A DNA stretch of 62,000 nucleotides from Cristatella mucedo (taxonomy: Eukaryota > Bryozoa > Phylactolaemata > Cristatellidae): NCBI GenBank assembly GCA_009760855.2, contig WPIO01000058.1, positions 1,790,001 to 1,852,000 on the forward strand, read 5' to 3'. Positions within the stretch are counted from its first letter, which is position 1. Each line of letters begins with the position of its first letter. Under the pieces are notes generated by a model. That model did not search any database, had not been told where the DNA came from, and saw only the letters and a program-made list of their open reading frames with translations. The translations under genes were made by a program, and so were the position numbers. Positions 46,601-56,799 of this stretch are shown here, in pieces.

Positions 46601-49532
46601 GGCAATTTATCAAGTGTGTTATTATTATTATTATAACAGCTCACAGCCATCCGTACACAAGTAACAACAAATCCCAGTAACCTGTAAGTTCTAGTTCATC
46701 ATTATGCAGCCAGGTTAGGAAAAAGCCTGGCCACACGAATGCCGCTATTTCGCCAAATGCATAAAGTAAATTTAAAAAAGACAAAGCTCTATCTCAAGAT
46801 AGCACCTGCTGTCACTCAAAATGGAGAGCTGACAAGCTGCAACAGGAAAAATTGCAGTAGCAGACGCTGCTTATATGCACACGACAATTCACTGAGTGGC
46901 AAACACCGTTACTTAGGTACATGATTTAGAATTGCTAGCTGGGGTGCTTGCAAGCTCTGTGAAATGCATGCAATGAGTCCTTGGCTGAAGCATTTTGAAC
47001 TCGCTTTTTGAAGGAGGGTGTTAAGTTTTGCAGATAAGTCGTCGCCTGACACCCTAAGGAGCTACCAGCAGCCCCCTATCACAGGACAGGGTATCAAAAA
47101 AACTCAGGGCATGTCAAGTAATGGCCGATCATGTGAAAAACTTGGCATCACTATGTATACATTAGTTGTATATACTTCTAAGACCTTAATACATATTATT
47201 ACACATAGTGTGCAGCTTTTGTGCCCCATGGTTCAGAGAAGATAAACCTAAGAGCACAGCCAGCTTCAATCGGTAATATTGTTGGGTATGCATAAATGCC
47301 AGTAGAAATGAGTTGAACGTCTTCCGTCTAAAGGTGGCTGGCTGGAATTGCTCTTCTATGGAAGCCTATGCATCGGTGGGGCCTATTTGGCTGTAAACTA
47401 TATTAATATAGCCACACAACCACATATTGACCACGTGTGGCCATATATTAACCACGTGCGAAGAGAGAGTAAAGAAAATGACCTAGTTCAATTGCCATGG
47501 CATCATTTAAAGTAACCAAACAAATTTTACTTTTCAAACATGAAGAACTACTCCACATGATATATACCAATAGGCTAGGCATCATTTTATGCTCCGAGAC
47601 TAATCAGATACAGCACTAACAGATGCATGTTAACCACTTTCAATGCAGCAAGCCTTTGCAGCAGAGCTTCGCAGCCGGCTCCATCCACCGGTTCACTTAC
47701 TAGTGTTCATCATGCTCTCTGTAACCCCAACAACAAGAGTCTTACTCGACAGCAGGCAGCCTGCAGATAGTAGTGCTTTGTGGCCATTATGCAGCCGATC
47801 AAATGTACCACCGAGGCATGAATGCTGGAACTTCGATGGGCTGGACAACACGCTATCAACGTTGGATACATTCAGTGTGGCCCCGGAAAGGCATGGTATC
47901 ACATGCACTCCGGTGCCTACACTGTCGGAGAGCCACCGGGAATACCGCTCCAGCTGTAGAATGTTTGCCAATGTACTGTCGGTGAACATCACATCACATT
48001 TGGGCAACCCTGCTCCCCTATCAAAGAAGTCCTCAAGCAAAACTCGCACGTCAGTCTTGTGCATGTGCTTCGTTGCCTGGGCATATATGCTGTTTACTGT
48101 CAGCAAGACCTCTGCCAGATTACTTGATCCATTTGACGAAGTCGGCAGCTCTGCACCTGCACAAACAGATATGGAAGACCTCGGCCAGTCCATATAGCTA
48201 CACAAGCAGTCTACATTAACATAGGGCCGTTGCATAGATGCAATGCGATATATGAATGAGAAAAAACTAGTGATGTATCTGTTCCTCACAGCATTTTCTA
48301 GGTTTGTTTGAATTGTCTATTGTGTGCTTATGCATGCTGACACTGTACACAATATTTCTAACCAATGGACTTGCTTCCTTTTAGAGCATACGTAAAGTGT
48401 TTTGCAAAGGATTTAGAGTCTCTTGTAGTGCTATAAAAATGCAATATTATTATTAATGCCAGTAACAATGACAATCGTAGGTATAGGTAATTCTATATGG
48501 AGTGACTCGGATTAGAGCTAACTTATATATGGAACGAAAAGTTCTGTTTCCTTACCATCGACCTGTTCGAGACACTTGGATTGCACTTTGTGTAGCCTTT
48601 ATCAGCACATCCCCTCATTCAACTGAGAGCAGTAACCTGCTCCAGCAATTATGTGAATGAGTAAATGAGCAACATGGACGTGTGATATTGAGAAGCCCCA
48701 GTAAACATCGAAAGCCTAAAGTAACCTGCATCAATATGATCAAAATCTTAGATATTTCGCAGGCGTTGCACTGCATGATAAAGTTCAATCGACCCAGCCT
48801 TCCAATCATGTAAGCAATCGAGATCAATTGTGTTTTTCCAAGATGTATGTGCACACAATCATTTTTATGTGTATGCACCCGCATGTGTGAGCATGTGTTT
48901 GTCTTAAAATTTCGCATCTCACTCCAAAAATGCATGATGACTAAGCGGTCGCAACGCTCCAGAGTTTTCTATAGCTCTTTGAAACCTCACGTTGCATGTG
49001 GTACGTGCAAAATCGGCAGCAGACAGCCTTGATCTCACAAAAATACCAAGTATAAAGAACGATGGTTAAAGGAGAAAGAAGCAGTTATCACTAGCTGAGA
49101 ACGGAAACACAAGCGCCAGAACCTGCTGCAAGAGAAAAGATGTCGCTGCGAAAAGTGTAAAGCAGTTCTTTAGTCGGGCATCGATTAGCCGAGTGCCGGA
49201 GTCTCAGGAACCAGCACTGACTATCAGGCCTCTCAGGTTCAGAGAATTTTGCATTCCAGCAGTTTAAAGGGGTGAAGGCAAATGACGGTGGACAGAGGAC
49301 ACTTACGCTCAGGCCAACAGCTGACAAAACGTATCCAGAGCGAGCCGACCAATTTCGCTGGCCCGAAAAAGCCGCTGCAAGCGCTTACAGCAGATGACGT
49401 ACCTTCCCGGCTGTGCAGACCAACATAGAGCGTATCCTTAACTAGTGACTTTACGTAGTCAAAGGCAAGTGGTAGCTCTTTACGTACGGTAGCAAGTGGG
49501 GCAGAGAAGACCAGCACGCCTGAACGGAACAT
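34499..49532 (-). CDS. COASY: Bifunctional coenzyme A synthase (PPAT + dephospho-CoA kinase), nine exons
   Basis: Catalyses the last two steps of CoA synthesis: adenylation of 4'-phosphopantetheine, then phosphorylation of dephospho-CoA. Coding exons: 49532-49403, 48156-47701, 44588-44374, 43845-43705, 43225-43099, 35566-35436, 35275-35191, 35045-34948, 34699-34499. All introns are GT-AG, phases agree, and the sum is 1584 nt (527 aa; human about 564). The N-terminus [16 protein letters not shown] matches the animal N-terminal extension. PPAT shows [12 protein letters not shown] (about aa 159-170), SEETKRG and [10 protein letters not shown]. The kinase shows P-loop [12 protein letters not shown] (about 327-338), LLLEAGWQ and [20 protein letters not shown] near the end. 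An in-frame Met 32 codons upstream exists, but MFRSG aligns with the usual start. Intron 5 is 7.5 kb and filled with transposons. No stop or frameshift: probably functional. Confidence 0.93.
34948..35045 (-). CDS. COASY: COASY exon 8 (kinase)
   Basis: Acceptor GTTTTAG, donor GAG|GTAAGC. Encodes [16 protein letters not shown] and [13 protein letters not shown], matching the DAAVLLEAGW and HEVWTAVIP segments. Confidence 0.92.
35191..35275 (-). CDS. COASY: COASY exon 7 (kinase)
   Basis: Acceptor GCATTGCAG, donor GCAG|GTATTT. Encodes [16 protein letters not shown] and CIADLAAA; the WP motif corresponds to the conserved IMWP of dephospho-CoA kinase. Confidence 0.9.
35436..35566 (-). CDS. COASY: COASY exon 6 (kinase)
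   Basis: Acceptor TTTTTAATGGCAG, donor AAG|GTTTGA. Encodes [20 protein letters not shown] and [14 protein letters not shown], matching the H-AY-PG-PAY and INRKVLGSRVF segments of the family. Confidence 0.93.
35838..36000 (-). mobile_element. LINE-A tail fragment in COASY intron 5
   Basis: (AAT)n tail, terminal hairpin remnant and the start of the 3'UTR on the minus strand. Confidence 0.75.
36590..38545 (+). mobile_element. LINE (LINE-A related) with RT, heavily decayed, in COASY intron 5
   Basis: Linker [22 protein letters not shown] start [65 protein letters not shown], and C-terminal [14 protein letters not shown] and [20 protein letters not shown]. Many stops and frameshifts; antisense to COASY. 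Older than the 19690 copy judging by decay. Confidence 0.8.
39090..39355 (+). mobile_element. LINE-B 3' end, tail-to-tail with the next copy
   Basis: Encodes [20 protein letters not shown], followed by a (CAAC/CCAA)n end. The minus-strand sequence at 39545-39395 encodes [20 protein letters not shown], so the two form a diverged inverted repeat. Confidence 0.55.
39360..41700 (-). mobile_element. LINE-B, near the full ORF2 length, decayed
   Basis: Minus strand: RT motif A reads [20 protein letters not shown] (40582-40397 frame), a later segment gives [14 protein letters not shown] and SPRLWNLRP, and upstream sequence (41700-40600) matches 58560-59250. Stops and frameshifts throughout. It fills much of COASY intron 5, same strand as COASY. 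Confidence 0.65.
41805..41965 (-). mobile_element. SINE-1 copy with good B box
   Basis: Minus strand: A-box-like CATCAGGTGAGGCAGC, B box GTGGGCTCGAATGC, GCAAGCGGTGATGATAGCC, TTAAGGGCTCTTTAGC and CTATACAAAAATGGCTGTT. It lies in COASY intron 5, sense to the gene. Confidence 0.65.
41967..42570 (-). mobile_element. LINE-A 3' end fragment in COASY intron 5
   Basis: (AAT)n tail, hairpin, 3'UTR and ORF2 end ([20 protein letters not shown]). Confidence 0.8.
43099..43225 (-). CDS. COASY: COASY exon 5 (dephospho-CoA kinase P-loop)
   Basis: Acceptor GGCTATAG-type (TTATAG on the minus strand), donor CTCG|GTGAGA. Encodes [17 protein letters not shown] and [11 protein letters not shown], the Walker A motif and the following Asp-containing strand. 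Confidence 0.92.
43705..43845 (-). CDS. COASY: COASY exon 4 (PPAT end, ISSSS motif)
   Basis: Acceptor CTTTGCAG, donor CTG|GTGTGT, phase 0 both ends, 47 codons. Encodes VHVVPLLED and [15 protein letters not shown], the ATP-phosphate-binding motif. Confidence 0.92.
44374..44588 (-). CDS. COASY: COASY exon 3 (PPAT)
   Basis: Acceptor TTTTTTTTAG, donor GCACAG|GTATAG. Encodes [51 protein letters not shown] and [14 protein letters not shown], all aligned with the PPAT core. Confidence 0.93.
44765..44850 (+). mobile_element. LINE-A tail with intact terminal hairpin, COASY intron 2
   Basis: AAATGTAAAGCGCCTAGG ... GGGGCGCTTTATCAAG and (ATT)n. Only the last ~85 bases of the LINE were inserted. Confidence 0.8.
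44885..45470 (-). mobile_element. LINE-A 3' end fragment, COASY intron 2
   Basis: Tail-to-tail with the fragment at 44765. ORF2 end on minus strand: [31 protein letters not shown]. Confidence 0.8.
45870..46635 (+). mobile_element. LINE-A 3' end fragment, COASY intron 2
   Basis: Plus-strand ORF2 end ([15 protein letters not shown]), 3'UTR and (TTA)n tail ending near 46635. Frameshifted. Confidence 0.8.
46640..47700. other. COASY intron 2, remainder
   Basis: No supported repeat or gene. Confidence 0.4.
47701..48156 (-). CDS. COASY: COASY exon 2 (N-terminal domain to PPAT HNGH motif)
   Basis: Acceptor TTTGTGCAG, donor ACTA|GTAAGT. Encodes [17 protein letters not shown] and the nucleotide-binding [24 protein letters not shown]. 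Phase 1 at both ends. Confidence 0.92.
48295..48455 (+). mobile_element. LINE tail fragment in COASY intron 1
   Basis: TGTGCTTATGCATGCTGACACTG, CTTCCTTTTAGAGCATACG and GTAGTGCTATAAAAATGCAATATT. It is the paralogous empty site for the hAT element at 24071. Confidence 0.6.
48456..49402. other. COASY intron 1, remainder
   Basis: No supported repeat or gene. Confidence 0.4.
49403..49532 (-). CDS. COASY: COASY exon 1 (start)
   Basis: Codons 1-43 plus one base: [16 protein letters not shown] ... [11 protein letters not shown]. Donor GAAG|GTACGT, phase 1. TLYVGLH corresponds to the conserved TLYVHL segment of animal COASY. Confidence 0.85.
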
Positions 49533-49779
49533 CCCCCAGCAAAAGGTGAAGGTTGGTGTGGGCGTGATTGGTTGAGGGGAGATAACTGACACCCGCTCTT
49601 CGGGAAATTGCACGTCCTCTGGTAACATTAGTGTTAACAGATTCTTGTGAGGTGGGCAGCACTGCCTATCTCCTAAGCATTGGCATTGGATCAGCTGCCA
49701 TCGGCCCGGTCTGCCGAGCTCCTTAACGCGACTAGGCTTTTAAGTCAGGGAATAGCAGAGCATATCTTATGAGGGTGTC

Positions 49780-50386
49780 TGCACACAGAGACTTGTAAAT
49801 AGTGCTTATTCTCAAGTCTGCACTCAAGGGGGCAATGCCAAAAACTTTCTCAGAGAGAGAGAGAGAGAGAGAGAGCGAGATCCCGGCTGCATGAATGTGG
49901 AGAGACTGTAGGGGTTTGCCGCGACTAGACCTCTGCTGCCTAGCGAACCTGCCAAATGCACTACGGCTCAGCGCCCCCTCGAAATACGGTCACTATCGGT
50001 CAAGAATATGGCCGGTTCACTCAGGACAGTGTTGTGTGCGCCTGTGGCTTCTCGGCCGCGATGTATGCCCGCCTGCGGCAGGTGGTTCAGCCTTGGACAT
50101 TCTATGTAGGAAGGGATGCTGTGTGAGCCTGCTGCTTCCCGGCCTCTAGTATATGCCCCGCCTGCGGGTCGTTGAACCAAGCAGCCTTTGACGTCAGCAT
50201 GTGGCCCACCACAGATGTACTCACGTATCTGTGGTGAGTCAGCCACAGCTCGCATATATACACCGTTGGGGAATAAAGAAGGAGAGTCTCATTCATCACT
50301 CACGTTCGCCCGCTCGTGTCTTCGTGTCTCCGTGAGACTCCACTCCACTAGCGCTACTGCAGCCGGAGGCACTGTAACGTAACAGT
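49780..50386 (+). mobile_element. LTR-like promoter element upstream of COASY
   Basis: Contains an ~85-bp tandem duplication (50034-50200; GCCCGCCTGCGGCAGG vs GCCCCGCCTGCGGGTC), a TATA motif GCATATATAC near 50252, and AATAAA at 50272-50277 followed by CTCATTCATCACTC and a GTAACGTAACA end. This U3-R-U5-like order suggests an LTR, transcribed away from COASY. No second LTR or target duplication was found; the left boundary is a guess. Confidence 0.4.
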
Positions 50387-50483
50387 AGTCTATGTTATGT
50401 GCGATCAGCAAAACCGCAGAATTGAGCTGTAGGCAGACGTCCAATTTACAGCGGCATACACTCTTTGTGGAGTCACAGTCGGT

Positions 50484-50670
<187 letters not shown>

Positions 50671-50759
50671 GCATCGTTTAATCAACCCGTGAGATCTCCC
50701 AAGTTTACAAGTGTAGGCGAAAGGTTACAAACAGCTTGTCGCTTTTTTAACACTAAGAT

Positions 50760-52195
<1,436 letters not shown>

Positions 52196-52255
52196 TTATT
52201 CTTGTGCCGCAAAAAAAGAGCGCCTCCAAAGAAATAGCTCACAAGAATCGATCGT

Positions 52256-52382
52256 GATGGTACGCACTGATTTAACTCAGTGGATAAGGTGCTCGCCGCG
52301 ACCGAGGTCAGAGTAAGCATGTTAGATTACCAATGTCGTGGGCTCGAGCCTGGCGGCATGTGAGAAGAGCCTGAATATAGCT
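52256..52382 (+). mobile_element. SINE-2 head
   Basis: AACTCAGTGGATAAGGTGC (A box), CGCCGCGACCGAGGTC, a 24-base insertion, then GTGGGCTCGAGCC (B box). It resembles 33658-33800 but has lost the LINE-type tail. Confidence 0.6.
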
Positions 52383-52385
52383 TAT

Positions 52386-53530
52386 AATAATAATATTAAT
52401 AATAATGCACTTGATAAAGCGCCTTCAGAGAACTTAATCTAATTTAGGCGCTTTACATTTGCTGCAAAGAAAAATGCAATTGAATAGTGATAATCATGCT
52501 TGATAAGCAAACAATATGAATAACATGGTTGTAGTTCCTATGTACGTATGTGTGTGTATGTAATGTATGCCGGCACCTGACTTGTGACCTTACGGTCAAG
52601 GGAGCATGTAGTTCGTATATATGTATTGTATGCAGGCTCCTCTGATAAACCACTAGTGAGCTGTTAGAAGCACCACCGAGAGGGACCGGTGCACAGCTGT
52701 GGTCCGCCTGTGATGTGGTATGGACACAGGCACGGTAACCAGCTGGTGCCCAGATGGTGGATACACCATCAGGGTCGGCCGGTGCATGGTTGTGGTCGAT
52801 GAATCATCGGAGTCGACCAGGGGACTAGGAGTCGTGTGAGAGCAGGGGCCAAGGGGAGCCATGCATTCTTTGGCTCCGTGCGTTAGTAATAAACTGTCGG
52901 TGTGGGGCATCGGCTGTCTCTCTGCTGTGCGAACAAACTACAATGGTTAGGGGTGACATGCACAGGGTCAGCATTCAAATGTGGTTAGTGGCAGCTTGCA
53001 CAGTGTCAGCACACATAAGCACATAAAGGTCGACTCACATAGTTAAACTAAACGCTGTCCTAAACAGGTGCGTTTTTAAGTTCTTTTTAAATGCGGTCAG
53101 GTCAGGTGATGTTCTGACTCAGGTCGGGAGGGAGTTCCTTGCTTTAGGAGCATACGAACTAAATGCACGGTCACCAAAGGATTTGAGGTTTGTGCTATGT
53201 ATTTGCAGACTGTTGGATTCTGAAAAGCTGGTGGTACGATGCTTAGCCTAATAGGGGAGTATATCTGAAAGAAAGGCTGTTGCCAAAGAATGAAGTGACC
53301 TAAAAGTGAACGACAAAACCTTGAAGTCAATCCGTTGCTCTACGGGGAACCAGTAAAGGTCGGCATGACGTGGTGAGATGTGGCAACTGCGACGCACACG
53401 ACAGACAAGCCTAGCTGCAGAGTTTTGCACCAGCAGCAATCGATTAATCGCTCATGCAAGTTGGCCAGTAAGCAGGGAGTTGGAAAAGTCAAGACGGTAG
53501 GTCACGAATGCAGGGACCAACTTGGACGAG
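52386..53530 (-). mobile_element. LINE-A copy interrupted by a solo LTR
   Basis: Tail and hairpin at 52386-52529; the rest resumes at 52943 with the 3'UTR, and the ORF2 end ([20 protein letters not shown]) runs to about 53530. The gap is exactly the gypsy-A LTR. Confidence 0.85.
52530..52942 (+). mobile_element. Gypsy-A solo LTR with perfect 5-bp target duplication
   Basis: 413 bp, TGTAGTT ... AACTACA, flanked by ATGGT at 52525-52529 and 52943-52947. Removing it restores the LINE sequence AACATGGTTAGGGGTGAC present in other copies. AATAAA near 52889. Homologous to 2126-2518 and 59305-59668. Confidence 0.9.
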
Positions 53531-53534
53531 GTAT

Positions 53535-53930
53535 CCTGAATGAAGTGTCCTAAAAATGAGTGACAGAACCGAAGTCGATACTCTGCTTGACTGTCAGCCA
53601 GTGCAGATTGGCGAGAAGTGTGTGATGTGGAAACTGCCATACTGATGACGGAAAACTTAAGCTGCAGACTTTTACACAATCGGCTTGTGCCTGATTGCAC
53701 CGGCCGGTAGACTAGCAAGCTGAGAGGTACACATTTTGGGACCAGACCCAACCATTACGACGACCAAATCGAATAGTGCATATCTGTCTAAACACACCCA
53801 CATTTTAGCAACGGTATGTAGCTAACAGTAGATTGACTTGACTGTGTAGCAGTTGTGGGCGTCTAATGAAAGGTCACTTTGAAACAGGACAACTACATTT
53901 TCCAGATATTATACACGCCATACGCTGGCA
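53535..53930 (-). mobile_element. Second LINE-A fragment
   Basis: Repeats the CTAAAAATGAGTGACA ... region found at 53300, then continues to the ORF2 zone near 53900. Probably an independent insertion or a tandem duplication. Confidence 0.6.
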
Positions 53931-54234
53931 CAGGCAAATGTAAACATTTAACTTACTAATTTCTGAAATAGCTTGCTCCTAACTATTAAGTTGGTTTTAT
54001 CATCATTCACTTAAGAAAAAATTGGCCTCCATTCATATACGGATATGATCTCATTAAATAAATTAAATCCAAAGGACTTGACACTCAAGTAGCTGGGGCT
54101 GTGTCAACAAAAAACTAGCTTTGCTGCTACGGTCAGCCAACAAAAAGCGGTGCAAGATAGCAACAGCTACAAGCAATAAATCCCTCATTAAAAAATTGGA
54201 CCCTATGTCAGCATACCAATATTTACATTGCCAG

Positions 54235-54535
54235 AAGAGGCCGTGAAGGCTAAGGTAATGACATTTAAAAGGAACCTAATGACACGCGTATTTCTCATAG
54301 GACTGAGTACGTTTCTGTGATTCGTCCATATGTGAGCTTGTGCGAGCTGACAATGTGAGTGCAGCCTGTCACTACCCTATTTGCTTTCTTACCATGCACG
54401 TGACCTCTAATGATGTTGAGCTACCTTGTATTAGCCGTGGTAGGAGTGACTATTTAATCAAGCTTTCTTTCTAAAGTGCCTATTAAGAGACTGAGTGTTT
54501 TGAGAACGCTATGCAAATCTATTATTGTAATAACT
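54235..54535 (+). mobile_element. LINE tail fragment
   Basis: ORF2 end ACATTTAAAAGGAACC, TGTGATTCGTCC, and a tail with AAGAGACTGAGTGTTTTGAG and CTATTATTGTAATAA. Confidence 0.6.
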
Positions 54536-54599
54536 ATTACTATAATATTTTCTCCTACAGGGTCAAGTGGGAAACTAAAAAAGTAGAACAACTACGGCA

Positions 54600-55232
54600 G
54601 GAGCCTCCTACTGTTCTCAAGCTAGGCTTGTCTGCCGTCAGCGTCGCAGTTGCCACATTATTTCACTTCTCGCCGACCTGCACTGGCCACCAGTCAAGCA
54701 ACGGATTGACTTCTAGGTTTTGTCGCTCACTTTTAGGTCCCTTCATTCTTTGGGTCCACGATATCTCTCAGATATACTCCCCATCAAGCCAAACGTCGTA
54801 CAACCCGCTTGTCAGAATCCAACGGTCTACAAAGACCTCGTACAAACCTCAAATCCTTTGAAGACCGCTCATTTAGTACGTATGCTCCCAAATCCTGGAA
54901 CTCCCTCCCGACCTGAGTCAAAACATTCCCTGACCTGACCACATTTAAAAAGAGCTTAAAACACACTTATTCAGGACAGCATTTAGTGGGTCCCTGTGAT
55001 TCGTCCTTCATTTGCTTATGCGTCCTGACACTGTGCATGCTGCCACTAACCGAATTTGCATGCTGACCCTGTGCATGTCACCCAAGACCATGTTTTCATT
55101 TTGTTTGTTTATCAAGCATGATTTTACTTACCATTCAATTGCATTTCCCTTTGCAGCAAACGCAAAGCGCCTAGAGAGAGATTAAGTTCTCTGATAGCGC
55201 TTTATCAATTGCATTATTATTATTATTGTAAT
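54600..55232 (+). mobile_element. LINE-A copy, 5'-truncated
   Basis: ORF2 C-terminus from the [20 protein letters not shown] frame region (shifted relative to the coding frame), 3'UTR, hairpin AAAGCGCC ... AGCGCTTT and (ATT)n tail. Confidence 0.8.
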
Positions 55233-55614
55233 TATTAATCAGTGAATGAAGACTATCTATTGATACTTGCAATTAAAGATGCATTCTTGTGGTTTGTAGC
55301 AAGTGTATATATGCGGCAGTAAGCGAAAGCAATTCTTTTCTTTATTCATGACTTGGGAAAATCGTCATTGAATGCTCTCAAATATTGTATGACAAAGCTA
55401 AAGCTTTGCAGTCTTAATATTAAACTTCCAAGAAACACTTTAATCATCTGTCCTAAAAGTCCGACGGAGGTTAACAGACTTGCCAGTTGACAGCCATGTG
55501 ACTAAATGAGTGTATGTGCCGTGACGTGAACGGGTATATACGCCGTAAGATGAAACATCTAAAAAATATCTTCCCGTCTTGGTAGATCATGGAAATCGTT
55601 GGATTTTTTGGTCA

Positions 55615-55838
55615 TGTCTGACACTGTTCATGCTGCCACTAACCACATTTGTATGCTGACCCAGTGCATGTAACCCCTAACCGTGTTATTCATTTTGTTT
55701 GTGGTTTCAAGCACGATTTTACTTACTATTCTATTGCGTATCACTTTGCAGCAAATGTAAAGCGCCTAGAAAGAGATTAGGTTCTCTGAGGGCGCTTTAT
55801 CAAGTGCAATATTATTATTATTATTATTATTATTATGT
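55615..55838 (+). mobile_element. LINE-A 3'UTR and tail
   Basis: Starts at GACACTGTTCATGCTGCC inside the 3'UTR and ends with the hairpin and (ATT)n. Very similar to 1917-2125, so recent. Confidence 0.85.
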
Positions 55839-56799
55839 GACCTAACCAATTAACCAACCAACGCAAACCATCTAAAAGCCTCAAGCAGACTTCGATGTAA
55901 GCTAAGACAACACGTTCCAGTCCCTCTCTCTAACCGTGGGCCTGGTGTAAGGTGTATAGGAATTGGCGTCAGTGAAAGCAAACGCTAGCACGAGTTACAC
56001 CCTTCTTTTTGCTTTATATATCTGTTACAGGCTAGATGCATACAACCCAAATTTCACGTTTCGAGCTAAGAAGGCTATCCTCCGTGAGTCATTCGTAAGT
56101 CTACCGTTTAAACGAGCCTTCACTTGTGTAACGTGAAGCTGTGACCGTAGTTTTGCGGATGTGCAATTAAATTACAACGCTCGCCAGCTGCAGCACGTTA
56201 ACACCAACAATGTCAGCAATAAAAGATATGACGGAGACACCGGTACCCGGCTGTTAAATGGTTGTTGCGCCGGAGCTGTTGTAACTCTAATTTCTTGTTT
56301 CGGGTTGTGCACCACAACCTAGAATCCTTGGTAGAAGCTCCGTAAAAGTAAACACATTATGCACCGAAAGGCCAACGGCAAAAAAAACAGCGCCTGCGTA
56401 AAATTACAGATTTACCATGCACTTTTATCGCCTGCCACAGCAGCAAAATGCTTACCATCCGGAGAGGTGCACGATGGCGTCGCTAGGCACTTTTATTGAA
56501 GATTTCCGAGTGCATGACGGAGTGATTTTGGATATATACTTTATGTTTCTATCGCACGTGTCGAAGTAACTGCGGCCAAAAATCTCCAAGATAAATAATA
56601 AGAATATGAATAACACACTTTATAAATAACATAATTAATCATATTAAAAGTAATTTACTTTATAAATAACATAACCGCAAGATTTATTACATTCCACGAA
56701 TATATGCACACACATTATTTCTTTGATCTATATAGACATAGAATAAATAAATAAATAAATTAATAAATATATATATATCTACAAAAAAAGCCTTGAAAG
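55839..56799. other. Unassigned DNA, AT-rich at the right end
   Basis: No supported gene. An AAAT/TA-rich patch lies at 56735-56785. Confidence 0.4.

Noticed and set aside
47643-48197. 184-codon plus-strand ORF
   Set aside because: Shadow of COASY exon 2 on the opposite strand.
49239-49628. COASY start at the upstream Met (49628)
   Set aside because: In frame, but MFRSG at 49532 aligns with the start of animal COASY proteins; the extra 32 codons show no conservation I recognise.
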